DNA of 64,000 nt, taken from contig NZ_FPCK01000001.1 in NCBI RefSeq assembly GCF_900116545.1, positions 620,001 to 684,000 on the forward strand. The letters are read 5' to 3'. A program made the position numbers and the translations under genes. Shown here in pieces: positions 16,201 to 24,777 of this stretch (position 1 is its first letter; each line of letters opens with the position of its first letter). The notes below the pieces were generated by a model. The model saw nothing but the letters and a program-made list of their open reading frames with translations. It searched no databases and had not been told where the DNA came from. Origin of the DNA: Devosia crocina (GTDB taxonomy: Bacteria; Pseudomonadota; Alphaproteobacteria; Rhizobiales; Devosiaceae).

Positions 16201-16225
16201 TAGGGAACAGACAAGGAGTTTCCAG

Positions 16226-16453
16226 ATGTCCACCACCAATTCAAAAGTCGAGCCGGGGCCGCATTCCAATCTCGAAAAGGACCCAAGCGATTGGACCACA
16301 GGCGATGATCCGATGACGGATGCGCAGGCGTCTTATCTCAAGACGCTGTCTGAGCAGGCGCATCAGCCGGACCGGTTTGCCGAGGACCTGAGCAAGGCGG
16401 AAGCCTCTGAGCGGATCGATGCGCTGCGGCAGGAGCTTGGTCTGGGGTCGTGA
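16226..16453 (+). CDS. DUF3072 small protein
   Basis: The 75-residue hydrophilic protein has the DUF3072 pattern: NLEKDPSDWTTGDDPMTDAQASYLKTL, then EDLSKAEASERIDALRQ. Its function is unknown. It is preceded by an AAGGAG ribosome site and an EcfG-like promoter, so it is probably part of the general stress response and not of the sugar regulon. The acidic, helix-rich composition resembles small stress proteins. Confidence 0.8.
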   Translation: MSTTNSKVEPGPHSNLEKDPSDWTTGDDPMTDAQASYLKTLSEQAHQPDRFAEDLSKAEASERIDALRQELGLGS

Positions 16454-16475
16454 GGTCTTTGCGAAACCGTCGCAG

Positions 16476-16511
16476 AAAAAGCACCCCGCCGCAGGGAGGA
16501 CGGCGGGGTGC
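16476..16511 (-). terminator. Terminator of the GH39 gene
   Basis: An 11-bp GC-rich stem (GCACCCCGCCG / CGGCGGGGTGC) is followed on the minus strand by TTTTT (plus-strand AAAAA at 16476-16480). It ends GH39 transcription and may also slow the convergent DUF3072 transcript. Confidence 0.75.
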
Positions 16512-16545
16512 GCGATCGGCCCGGCAGGGCAGAGCCGATCGGGTG

Positions 16546-18147
16546 TCAGTAATCGATGCGGAGGAGGGATACGCCCTGGCGCGGCAGGGTCATGCTCAGG
16601 CTGGCGGAGCCTGACTGGGCTTCAACCGTGCCGGTTTCGAGCACGGCGAGCTGGCCAGAGGCTTCGAGCTTGCGATAGTCCTCGCCGGTGACGGTCTGGG
16701 GCGATCCCATCTCCTTCCACACCGCGAACGAGTTCGAGTGATCCTTGTCCATGCGATAATGGGTCAGCTTGTGCGCGCCGGGCTTGAGGTTTTCGAGCGC
16801 CAGCGTGACATTGGCAAGGCCGTCCTCGACATCGTCGTCATGGTAGTTCCAGACGAGAATGGAAACGCCTGTATCGTCGCGCGTCGCGACCGCATTGACG
16901 TCGGGCTGGTCGCGGACGCCATGCTCCATGATGGTGTCGATATCGAGCGCGTGATCGGACCGGGCCTCGACCCATTCGCCGCGCAGCTTGCCCAGCATGC
17001 GGAAGCCGTTGAGCACGGCCTTGTCGACGCCATTGGTCGCCATGTCGCGGAAACCGTCATACCAGGGCTGGTCTTCGAACAGGAAGGCCCAGGTGACGGC
17101 GCCCTCGATCTCGATGCCGGCGCGCTGGCTCAGCTCATAGGTGCGGATCATGCTTTCCACGATATAGGCGCCATAGAGCGGGCCGTTGCGATAGCCGTTC
17201 TGGGGATGGACGCGGGCCGAACAGGCGGCGCAGCCTTCAGGATCGGATTCGCCGATAACGGTTGGCAGGTGCCTCAGGGTCGGGAATTCGTTGACGATGG
17301 CGAGATTGGTTTCGATGTCGCGCAGTTGCTTGTGGAGGCCCATGCGGACATGGTCCTTCCAGATCACCGGATTGCCCTTGGCGTGGAAGGCGATGAAGTC
17401 GATGGGTGAATCGTTGTCGACCACGTGCTGGAGAAATTCGCGCAGGAATTTCTGCGCCTTGGGATTGTTGAAGGCGCCGCAGGTATGGGGTCCGCCGACG
17501 CGCGCGCCGGGCAAGGCCGCCTTGATGGCCTTGGCGGTGACATCGTACATCGCGCAGAATTCGGGGATGGTGCCCTTCCAGTAGAGCCCGTCCGGCTCGT
17601 TCCAGACCTCCCAGGGCCAGGTGAGCACCTGCTCTTCGCCGTAGCGATCAGCCAGATGGCGCGCCCAGGCGTGGACGAGATCGCCCCATTTCTTGAGATC
17701 GTTGGGCGGATTGGCCCAGCCGGTCATGATGGTGGCGTAGGGATCGGTGGGGCTCCAGTGGTGGCGGTATTCGCCGGGATCGTCGGAGAGCGCCTCGGGC
17801 ATGAAGCCGACCTGGATCAGCGGGATATTGCCGGCCTCGACATAGGCGTCGAAGATCTGGTCCATGATGGTCCAGTCATAAACGGGATTGCCGTTCTCGT
17901 CCTCGGTATAGGCGTTGGTCGAACCCCATTTGAGGGCATATTGGCCATCGCCCGAGGTCAGCAGGTTGTGGGTGCGGATGCGCGGCGGTTCGGGGCTAAG
18001 CGCGGTGAATTCCTTCAATAGCTTCTTGCCGTTGGCGGTGTTGGTGTAATTGGGTTCATCATAGCCCCACCAGTTCCACAATGGCCTGTAAGCGCCGCGG
18101 CTCACGCCTGCATCGACCGCGATGCGGACGTCGTAAGTCGCTGTCAT
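16546..18147 (-). CDS. GH39 family glycoside hydrolase (beta-xylosidase-like)
   Basis: This 533-residue cytoplasmic enzyme has no signal peptide. It has a clan A TIM barrel with the acid/base in WEVWNEPDG (Glu184) and a nucleophile in LPTVIGESDPEG (Glu300), followed by a beta-rich domain. GH39 enzymes are beta-xylosidases or alpha-L-iduronidases, and several characterised members act on other plant oligosaccharides. It is divergent from, and probably co-regulated with, the oligosaccharide ABC transporter, so it would hydrolyse imported oligosaccharides. The ATG is preceded by GGAG. Confidence 0.85.
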   Translation of the reverse strand: MTATYDVRIAVDAGVSRGAYRPLWNWWGYDEPNYTNTANGKKLLKEFTALSPEPPRIRTHNLLTSGDGQYALKWGSTNAYTEDENGNPVYDWTIMDQIFDAYVEAGNIPLIQVGFMPEALSDDPGEYRHHWSPTDPYATIMTGWANPPNDLKKWGDLVHAWARHLADRYGEEQVLTWPWEVWNEPDGLYWKGTIPEFCAMYDVTAKAIKAALPGARVGGPHTCGAFNNPKAQKFLREFLQHVVDNDSPIDFIAFHAKGNPVIWKDHVRMGLHKQLRDIETNLAIVNEFPTLRHLPTVIGESDPEGCAACSARVHPQNGYRNGPLYGAYIVESMIRTYELSQRAGIEIEGAVTWAFLFEDQPWYDGFRDMATNGVDKAVLNGFRMLGKLRGEWVEARSDHALDIDTIMEHGVRDQPDVNAVATRDDTGVSILVWNYHDDDVEDGLANVTLALENLKPGAHKLTHYRMDKDHSNSFAVWKEMGSPQTVTGEDYRKLEASGQLAVLETGTVEAQSGSASLSMTLPRQGVSLLRIDY

Positions 18148-18473
18148 CTGAATTCTCCAACCCTGTTGCTGTATTCCCTCGTGACCGCGCAGTGCGCAGA
18201 TCCTCGCGATACCCTACCGGTCATGGCTGTTTTGTCAATAATAGTGTGGATGTTTTGGCATAGAAGCTGGAAATGCACGGCATGTGAGTGATGATACTGG
18301 TGTTTTTGTCGATAATCCTGTTGCTCTTGCCCAAAAAATTGTCGATAAAGATGTGAGCCGGACTGCGGGAGGACTGCAAGCAGTGCGGGCTTGAGACGAG
18401 GGAGGCGAGGATCCGGACCCTCTGGGCCGGTCGATCGCCAGCCCGCCACGCGCGGGCATCAGGAGGAACGACC
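18148..18473. promoter_or_regulatory. 326-bp divergent promoter region with three GntR-type sites
   Basis: No gene is seen. The motif TTGTC(A/G)ATAA occurs at 18232-18241, 18306-18315 and 18339-18348, all in the same orientation. It probably controls both GH39 (-) and the ABC transporter operon (+). Confidence 0.6.
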
Positions 18474-20390
18474 ATGCTTATCAAGAAGCTGGCCGCAGCC
18501 GCACTTGCCATCGCCGCCTCGGTGATGCCGGCTGCCGCCCAAGATTTCATTGCCGGCATCCCGCGCAACGAAGCGCTGATCATCCAGGGGCCGGCAGCGC
18601 AGAACGCGGAATGGTTCAACCTGTGGGCGCCGGGCGGTGGCGCGAGCAATAACGGGCTGCAGCAGCTGACCGCGGACACGTTCTGGTTCGTCAATCCCGA
18701 GGGGACGGGCGATGCGGCCTGGACCAATGCGCTGGCTGCCGACCGCCCGCAATATAATGACGATTTCACAGAGATGACCGTGCCGCTCAAGCAGGGGATC
18801 TACTGGAGCGATGGGGTCGAGTTCACGGCCGAGGACGTCGTTTATACGGTCGAAACCCAGATCGCCAATCCCGGCATGAACTGGAGCGCGCCGTTCACGA
18901 TCAATGTGGACAGTGTCGAGGCGACCGACCCCTATACGGTCGTGTTCAACCTCAAGGAGCCCAATTCACGCTTCCACACGCTTTTCACCGTGCGCTGGAA
19001 CGCGGCCTGGATCATGCCCAAGCACGTGTTCGAGACCGTGGACGATCCGCTGACCTATGCCAACAATCCCCCGGTTTCGCTCTCGGCCTACGAGATGCAC
19101 AGCTATGACAGCGCCGGCAACTGGGTGATCTGGAAGCTGCGCGAAGACTGGGAGCGTACCTCGATCGGCATGGATCTCGAATCCGAGCCGGACGTGAAAT
19201 ATGTGGTCTATCGCAATGCTGGCAATCCGGACGCCCGCGTCATCGAGCAGATGAACCACAATCTGGACGTGATCAACGACATCGCGCCCGAAGGCATGTT
19301 CACCATCGCGCGCGATGCCGGCGAGAACAGCGCCTATTGGTTCCCTGGCTACCCGTTCGCCCATCCCGATCCGACGCTGCCGTCGGTTCTGTTCAACCAC
19401 CAGAACAGCAAGTTCCAGGATAAGGATGTCCGCTGGGCGCTTGCCCTGATGATCGATATCCGTGCAGTGGCCATGGGCTCCTATCGCGGTGCGGCCAATC
19501 TCGCCGCGCTGTCGGTTCCGCCTACCGGTACGGCCGTCGTCGATTACTACGAGCCGATGCAGGAATGGCTGACGAGCTTTGAGATCGATACCGGCGCCCG
19601 CACCATTGCGCCCTATGATCCGACCGTGGCTCAGCAGATCGCCGCGCTCGTCAAACCGCAATGGGGCGACGACATTCCGGACGATCCGGCACAGCTGGCG
19701 GCCATGTTCGGCCATGGCTGGTGGAAGCAGGACATCGAGGCTGCCAACGAGCTGCTGGAGAAAGCCGGGCTCACCAAGAACGGCAATCAGTGGCTACTGC
19801 CCGACGGTACGCCCTTCACCATTCGCCTGATGGTGGAAGGCGATGCAATCCCCACCCTGGCCCGTGCCGGCACGATCCTGGCGCAGCAGTGGTCCATGCA
19901 GGGTATTCAGACGACGGTCGACGTTGCCGGACCCACCAATGGCCAGCGGCTCGGTGCCGGTGACTTCGAGGCAGCGGTCTACTGGACCGTGGAAACCTGG
20001 GGTGGTCACCCTGATCTCAGCTTCTTCCTTGAAAGCTACCATTCCGACTTCATCGTAGAACCCGGTGCGGTCCAGCCGCCGCGCAACCTGCAGCGCTGGC
20101 AGGACGAACGGCTCGATGCGATCATCGAAGAGAACCGCACGGTAAGCTTTGACAGCCCCGAAGTGGTGCAACTGGGAATGGACTATCTCAAGCTTGCAGT
20201 CGAAGAGATGCCGTTCATTCCGCTGATGGCCTACAATAAGTTCGCCCCGTTCGACACCACCTACTGGACCGGCTACCCAAGCGCGGAGAACCCATATTCG
20301 GCTTCTGGCCCGTTCTGGTCCAACACGCGCTACATGGTGGTCAATCTCGAGGCCAATCCCAATGCTCCGGGCGCTCAGGCCGCCCAGTAA
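18474..20390 (+). CDS. ABC transporter substrate-binding protein, family 5 (Opp/Dpp type)
   Basis: The 638-residue periplasmic protein has a Sec signal peptide (KKLAAAALAIAASVMPAAAQ) and SBP_bac_5 signatures: GIYWSDGVEFTAEDVVYTVE, IYYTVF-like strands and QDKDVRWALALMIDI. Although named peptide-binding, many cluster C members carry oligosaccharides; the GH39 neighbour and shared motif suggest a plant oligosaccharide here. It is larger than the usual 520-550 residues, mostly from insertions in the middle. It heads the five-gene transporter operon and is followed by a stem-loop. Confidence 0.85.
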   Translation: MLIKKLAAAALAIAASVMPAAAQDFIAGIPRNEALIIQGPAAQNAEWFNLWAPGGGASNNGLQQLTADTFWFVNPEGTGDAAWTNALAADRPQYNDDFTEMTVPLKQGIYWSDGVEFTAEDVVYTVETQIANPGMNWSAPFTINVDSVEATDPYTVVFNLKEPNSRFHTLFTVRWNAAWIMPKHVFETVDDPLTYANNPPVSLSAYEMHSYDSAGNWVIWKLREDWERTSIGMDLESEPDVKYVVYRNAGNPDARVIEQMNHNLDVINDIAPEGMFTIARDAGENSAYWFPGYPFAHPDPTLPSVLFNHQNSKFQDKDVRWALALMIDIRAVAMGSYRGAANLAALSVPPTGTAVVDYYEPMQEWLTSFEIDTGARTIAPYDPTVAQQIAALVKPQWGDDIPDDPAQLAAMFGHGWWKQDIEAANELLEKAGLTKNGNQWLLPDGTPFTIRLMVEGDAIPTLARAGTILAQQWSMQGIQTTVDVAGPTNGQRLGAGDFEAAVYWTVETWGGHPDLSFFLESYHSDFIVEPGAVQPPRNLQRWQDERLDAIIEENRTVSFDSPEVVQLGMDYLKLAVEEMPFIPLMAYNKFAPFDTTYWTGYPSAENPYSASGPFWSNTRYMVVNLEANPNAPGAQAAQ

Positions 20391-20400
20391 CGTCTTCGTC

Positions 20401-20426
20401 CCGGGCGAGGCTCAGGTCCCGCCCGG
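20401..20426 (+). other. Intercistronic stem-loop
   Basis: The arms CCGGGCG and CGCCCGG flank a 12-base loop, 10 bp after the substrate-binding protein stop. There is no T tract, so it is probably an mRNA-stabilising element favouring the first cistron. Confidence 0.4.
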
Positions 20427-20459
20427 TCCCCGAACCCAGCCAGTTCCAGTGGACACGTG

Positions 20460-21464
20460 ATGGACGGTTTTCCCAAATACCTGCTGCGGCGGCTGCTGCA
20501 GTTTTTCCTGGTGATCTTTCTGGGCGTGTCCGGCACGTTCTTTATCACCAAACTGTCACCCGTCGATCCGGTGGAACAGTCCCTCTCGCTGATGACGAAT
20601 TTCGGCGCGACCGATCCCCGCGCGGTCGAGCTGATGCGCCAGGCACTGGCTGAACTTTATGGACTACAGGGCTCGATCTTCGAGCAATATCTCGCCTTTT
20701 GGGGCCGCGTGCTGCGCGGCGATTTCGGACCATCGCTGTCCTCGTTTCCGACGCCGGTCATGTCGCTGATCATGAGCGCCTTGCCCTGGACGGTGGGCCT
20801 GCTGACGCTGGCGCTGATCATCACCTGGACGCTGGGCAATCTTCTCGGGGCGCTGGCCGGCTACTATCGCACCAATACGCTGCTCAAGCTGTCCGGAGCC
20901 GTCGTGATGGCGCTCCATCCGGTGCCAGCCTATATCGTGGGCCTCGTGCTGCTGCTGGTTTTCGGCTTCATCTTCCCGGTGCTGCCGATTTCAGGCGGAG
21001 CGCAGATGAACCTGCAGCCGGGCCTGTCGCTCGACTATATCCGCTCGCTGATCCAGCACGGCACCTTGCCCGCGCTGACACTCGTGCTCGTCGGCATCGG
21101 CAGCTGGTTCATCTCCATGCGCTCGCTCGTTTCCAACATCGTGACCGACGACCATGTGGTTTACGCCGAACTCGGCGGAGTGTCTTCGGGCAAGATCTTC
21201 TCCCAATACGTGGCGCGAAATGCGCTTCTGCCGCAGCTGACGGGCCTGGCACTCAGCCTGGGCAGCGTCTTCGGCGGGGCGGTGATCACCGAGTTCTTGT
21301 ACAATTATCCCGGCGTCGGCCGGCTGCTGATCCAGGGCATCTATCGCGGCGACTATTCGCTGGTGCTGGGTGTCACCACCATGTCGATCGTGGCTGTAGC
21401 CGTGGCCGTGTTCATCATCGACCTGATCTATCCCCTGATCGATCCGCGCGTGAGGCTGGGCTGA
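20460..21464 (+). CDS. ABC transporter permease, DppB-like
   Basis: The 334-residue protein has about six membrane helices (LLRRLLQFFLVIFLGVSGTFF at the start) and the permease EAA-like loop AELGGVSSGKIFSQYVARNALLPQL preceding the signature of BPD_transp_1. The terminus IDLIYPLIDPRVRLG is typical of DppB. It would pair with the DppC-like permease that starts 3 bp later. GTG at 20457 is an equally plausible start. A long ORF in another frame overlapping its end is a shadow. Confidence 0.88.
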   Translation: MDGFPKYLLRRLLQFFLVIFLGVSGTFFITKLSPVDPVEQSLSLMTNFGATDPRAVELMRQALAELYGLQGSIFEQYLAFWGRVLRGDFGPSLSSFPTPVMSLIMSALPWTVGLLTLALIITWTLGNLLGALAGYYRTNTLLKLSGAVVMALHPVPAYIVGLVLLLVFGFIFPVLPISGGAQMNLQPGLSLDYIRSLIQHGTLPALTLVLVGIGSWFISMRSLVSNIVTDDHVVYAELGGVSSGKIFSQYVARNALLPQLTGLALSLGSVFGGAVITEFLYNYPGVGRLLIQGIYRGDYSLVLGVTTMSIVAVAVAVFIIDLIYPLIDPRVRLG

Positions 21465-21466
21465 CC

Positions 21467-22324
21467 ATGTTCAAGATTTTACGCGATCTCCTGCGCTACA
21501 ATATCGAATTCACCATCGGCTTTGTGCTGACGCTTGCGATTTTCCTGTTCGCGCTGGCCCATTTCTGGGCCCCCCTGCCGGCCGAGGCCATCTATCTCCT
21601 GCCGCCCGACATGCCGCCTTCGGCCCAATATTGGCTGGGCACGACATCACGCGGGCAGGACGTGCTCTGGCAGATGAGCGCGGCCATCTGGAACACGATG
21701 CTCTTCGGGCTGACCGTGACCATTCTCAGCCGGCTCCTTGCAGTGGCGGTGGGCATGCTTTCGGGTTATCTCGGCGGCAAGTGGGACCAGATCCTGATGA
21801 CGATCAACGACACGATGATCGCGCTACCCAATATCCCGATCCTGCTGCTCGTCTATTTCGTTATGCGCGATTCCATGAGCTGGCCGGTGCTGGCCGCAAC
21901 GGCGGCACTGCTCGGGTGGAACTACGATGCGCGCCTCATCCGCTCCGTGACCCTGAGCCTGAGGAACCGGGAATTCACGCGTCACGCCGTATTTGCCGGA
22001 ATGAGCGTGCCGCAGATCCTGATGCGCCAGCATCTGCCCTATGTGATGCCAGTCATCTTCTTTACGGCCATGAACAACCTGATCTGGGCTATCGGGCTCG
22101 AGGTGACGCTGTCGGTGCTCGGCTTTTCCGACATCAACCGGCCCACCATCGGGGGCATGATCTATTGGGCCAATCAGCACCAGGCCATCATCGCCGGCAT
22201 CTGGTGGTGGATCGCCTTTCCCATCATCGCCATCGTGCTGCTGTTTCTCGGGCTCTTCCTGCTCGCGATCTCGGTCAACGAATATATCGATCCGCGCAGC
22301 CGCCTCAGCCGGATGGGAGCGTGA
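21467..22324 (+). CDS. ABC transporter permease, DppC-like
   Basis: The 285-residue protein has an N-terminal helix, an extracytoplasmic segment containing WLGTTSRGQDVLWQM (the DppC-type GTDxxGRD block) and five further helices. The EAA loop reads REFTRHAVFAGMSVPQILMRQHLPYVMPVI. The same frame is open from 20699, but only the ATG at 21467 follows the upstream stop codon directly and gives a normal N-terminus. It forms the heterodimeric channel with the preceding permease. Confidence 0.88.
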   Translation: MFKILRDLLRYNIEFTIGFVLTLAIFLFALAHFWAPLPAEAIYLLPPDMPPSAQYWLGTTSRGQDVLWQMSAAIWNTMLFGLTVTILSRLLAVAVGMLSGYLGGKWDQILMTINDTMIALPNIPILLLVYFVMRDSMSWPVLAATAALLGWNYDARLIRSVTLSLRNREFTRHAVFAGMSVPQILMRQHLPYVMPVIFFTAMNNLIWAIGLEVTLSVLGFSDINRPTIGGMIYWANQHQAIIAGIWWWIAFPIIAIVLLFLGLFLLAISVNEYIDPRSRLSRMGA

Positions 22325-22402
22325 GGATGGGCCTCAGTCTCGTTGCGGAAATGCGTATTGGGCCAGGTGAGGGTGCTTTGGGAACCGCTTTTGCGGGGAG
22401 GT

Positions 22403-22450
22403 CCCCTTACCCGGACCTGGGGTCCGACCTCTTCCCCAGAGGGAGAGGTG
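22403..22450. repeat. Intergenic palindromic repeat, rhizobial type
   Basis: The stretch contains nested inverted repeats (GGACC/GGTCC, and CCTCT with AGAGG) and ends GGGAGAGGTG, the wording typical of RIME-like repeats in Hyphomicrobiales. It sits between a permease and an ATPase gene of one operon, so it is transcribed and may shape mRNA decay. Confidence 0.45.
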
Positions 22451-22487
22451 GTGGACTGCGAGAAGTCAGTGCATGGGGAGAGTGCGA

Positions 22488-23477
22488 ATGAATGCCGATG
22501 TGCTGAAGGTCGAGGGCCTTAAGGCCTATTACCAGATGAACTATTTCGGCGTGCGGCGCGAGGTGCGTGCCGTCGACGATGTCAGCCTGACCATCAGGCG
22601 CAACGAAATCTACGGGATTGCCGGGGAATCGTCGTCAGGCAAGTCTTCGCTGATAAAGACCATTGCGGGGGCGATCACGCCGCCGCTGCGGGTGGTCGAT
22701 GGATCAGTGAAGTTCGATTTCGACGGGCGGACGCTCGACGTCTATGCGGAGCCGCAGGCGATGAAGGGCGCGCGATGGCAGAACCTCTCCTATATCATGC
22801 AAGGCTCGATGAACGTGCTCAACCCGGTGCGGAAGGTAAAGCATGCGTTTCATGACTTCGCCTTCAAGCATATGGGACTTTCAGAACGCGATTTCTGGGC
22901 GAAGGTGGAGCAGCATCTTCAAAGGATCGGGCTCGATCCACGGGTTCTCGAGTCCTATCCGCACCAGCTTTCGGGTGGCATGCGGCAGCGCCTGACCATC
23001 GCCCTGGCGACCGTGTGCGAGCCTGATTTCATTATCGCCGACGAGCCGACCACGGCGCTCGATGTGCTGGTGCAGCAGGATGTGCTGGCGCTGATCAAGG
23101 ATGTGCAGCGGCGCATGGGCGCCTCGATCATCTTCGTCACTCATGACATGACCGTGCATGCGGCCATCGCAGACCGGATCGGCATCGTTTATGCCGGGCG
23201 GCTTGTCGAGGAGGGGCCGACGCTCGATGTGTTCAGGCGGCCCCAGCATCCCTATACCGCGCATCTGATCGGGAGCCTGCCGCGGATCGGGGATAGCCGC
23301 AAGCGCAGCGCCCTGCCGGGCAAGCCGCCCAATCTGGCCGATCCGCCGAGCGGCTGCCGCTTTCATCCGCGCTGCCCGCTCGCCATCGACAAGTGCAAGA
23401 CCGACAATCCAGCCCTGCTGCCGCGCCAGACCGGACGCGTGGCCTGCTGGCGGGCAGGGGAGGTGGAGGCCGCATGA
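22488..23477 (+). CDS. ABC transporter ATP-binding protein, DppD-like
   Basis: The 329-residue nucleotide-binding subunit has Walker [11 protein letters not shown]-loop [11 protein letters not shown], signature LSGGMRQRL, Walker [10 protein letters not shown] and H-loop FVTHD, followed by the oligopeptide-type C-terminal domain with four cysteines ([17 protein letters not shown]), a possible Fe-S or metal site as in DppD/OppD. The ATG at 22488 is preceded by GGGGAG and is a better start than the ATG at 22473. Its stop overlaps the next ATPase. Confidence 0.9.
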   Translation: MNADVLKVEGLKAYYQMNYFGVRREVRAVDDVSLTIRRNEIYGIAGESSSGKSSLIKTIAGAITPPLRVVDGSVKFDFDGRTLDVYAEPQAMKGARWQNLSYIMQGSMNVLNPVRKVKHAFHDFAFKHMGLSERDFWAKVEQHLQRIGLDPRVLESYPHQLSGGMRQRLTIALATVCEPDFIIADEPTTALDVLVQQDVLALIKDVQRRMGASIIFVTHDMTVHAAIADRIGIVYAGRLVEEGPTLDVFRRPQHPYTAHLIGSLPRIGDSRKRSALPGKPPNLADPPSGCRFHPRCPLAIDKCKTDNPALLPRQTGRVACWRAGEVEAA

Positions 23478-24316
23478 GTGCGCTGCTTGAACTCGACCGC
23501 GTCAACAAGGACTATCGCATTGGCGGATTTCTGGATTCCTCCATTCTCCATGCGGTCAAGAATGTCAGCTTCACCCTCTCGGCCGAAAAGCCGGAGATTT
23601 TCACTATCGTGGGGGAATCGGGAAGCGGCAAGACGACGACGGCGCGGATGATCCTGGGCAATGAAACGCCCACCAGCGGTACGCTGCGCTTCATGGGGCA
23701 GGATATTGCCGGTATCCGCAGCCGCGCCGATCGGCTCAAGTTCATGGCCAAGGCGCAGCCGATCTTTCAGAACCCGTTCGAGGCGTTCAATCCGCTGACG
23801 ACGCTCGACTACTATCTTTATTCGACGGCGCGGCGGTTTCTCGGGATCAAGGACCGCGGCGGGGTGGAGGCGGCAACGGACAAGGCGCTCAACCATGTGG
23901 GACTGAGCCTGGCGGAAGTGCGAGGGCGCTATTCGCATGAGCTTTCGGGCGGGCAATTGCAGCGCATCGCTGTGGCGCGGGCGCTGATCCCGGGGCCGAG
24001 GCTGATCGTGGCCGATGAGCCGGTGTCGATGGTGGATGCCTCGCTGCGCATGTCGATCGTCAACCTTTTCCGCGAGCTGCGCGACACGCTGGGCGTTTCG
24101 ATCATCTATATTACTCATGACCTGTCGACGGCCTACTATATTTCCGACCGCGTGATCATCATGCATCGGGGGGATGTGGTGGAGGCGGGGGATGCGCAAA
24201 GCGTTTTGGGCAATCCGCAGCATGAGTATTCGCGGGCGCTGAGCGGAGCGGTTCTGCCACCTGATCCCGAGGAAGCGCGGCAGATCATCGAAAGGCGCAT
24301 GGCAGGTGCCGTCTAG
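23474..24316 (+). CDS. ABC transporter ATP-binding protein, DppF-like
   Basis: The 280-residue ATPase has Walker A GESGSGKTTT, Q-loop IFQNPFEAFNP, signature LSGGQLQRI, Walker B LIVADEPVSMVD and H-loop YITHD. It completes the transporter as the second ATPase, translationally coupled by an ATGA overlap. It lacks a long C-terminal cysteine domain. The gene ends nine bases before the convergent Rrf2 gene. Confidence 0.9.
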   Translation: MSALLELDRVNKDYRIGGFLDSSILHAVKNVSFTLSAEKPEIFTIVGESGSGKTTTARMILGNETPTSGTLRFMGQDIAGIRSRADRLKFMAKAQPIFQNPFEAFNPLTTLDYYLYSTARRFLGIKDRGGVEAATDKALNHVGLSLAEVRGRYSHELSGGQLQRIAVARALIPGPRLIVADEPVSMVDASLRMSIVNLFRELRDTLGVSIIYITHDLSTAYYISDRVIIMHRGDVVEAGDAQSVLGNPQHEYSRALSGAVLPPDPEEARQIIERRMAGAV

Positions 24317-24325
24317 GCATGGAGG

Positions 24326-24733
24326 TTAAGCGGGAGGCGCGGCTGTGGCCTGAAGCTGGGCAAGGCTGCACCGGTCGAGCGTTTGGAGAAAAGCGGTGGT
24401 GGCGGTGGTGAGCGCCTGGGGGAGCCGACAGTTTCGGGCGATGGCGCAGGGCTGGCCTTCCATGCAGCCGACAAGGCAAAATTCCTCCGTGGCGCGGACG
24501 ATGTCGCCGACCGTGATATTGTGGGCCGGGCGGGCCAGGGCAAGGCCACCATTGCGGCCGCGACTGGCTTTGAGGAGGCCGGCGGCGGCGAGGCGCTGAC
24601 TCACCTTCATCAGGTGGTTGGGCGAGATGGCATGGAAGCGTGCCGCTTCGGCAATGGTGGTGCGGGTCTGGTGTTGCGCAGCGACATAGAGCATGAGCCG
24701 CAGGGCATAATCTGTGAATTGGGTCAGGCGCAT
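24326..24733 (-). CDS. nsrR: Rrf2 family nitric-oxide-sensing repressor NsrR
   Basis: The 135-residue winged-helix protein starts MRLTQFTDYALRLMLYVA, as NsrR does, and carries the three Fe-S cysteines in GCMEGQPCAIARNCRLPQAL (spacing CX5CX5C), plus a fourth Cys just upstream. NsrR binds a 4Fe-4S or 2Fe-2S cluster that NO destroys, releasing repression of NO-detoxification genes. The frame is open further upstream to 24913, but the ATG at 24733 gives the normal family start. It lies 44 bp after the DoxX-like gene on the same strand, so an operon and autoregulation via the site at 26006-26028 are likely. IscR is unlikely given the cysteine spacing. Confidence 0.82.
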   Translation of the reverse strand: MRLTQFTDYALRLMLYVAAQHQTRTTIAEAARFHAISPNHLMKVSQRLAAAGLLKASRGRNGGLALARPAHNITVGDIVRATEEFCLVGCMEGQPCAIARNCRLPQALTTATTAFLQTLDRCSLAQLQATAAPPA

Positions 24734-24777
24734 CTTGGATGGGCGGGGCGGCCGCTGAAGGACCGCCCCGGCTTTCA

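Noticed and set aside
20699..22324. 541-residue ORF spanning both permeases
   Set aside because: Its first part is an out-of-frame reading of the DppB-like gene. Only the part from 21467 is a real DppC-like gene.
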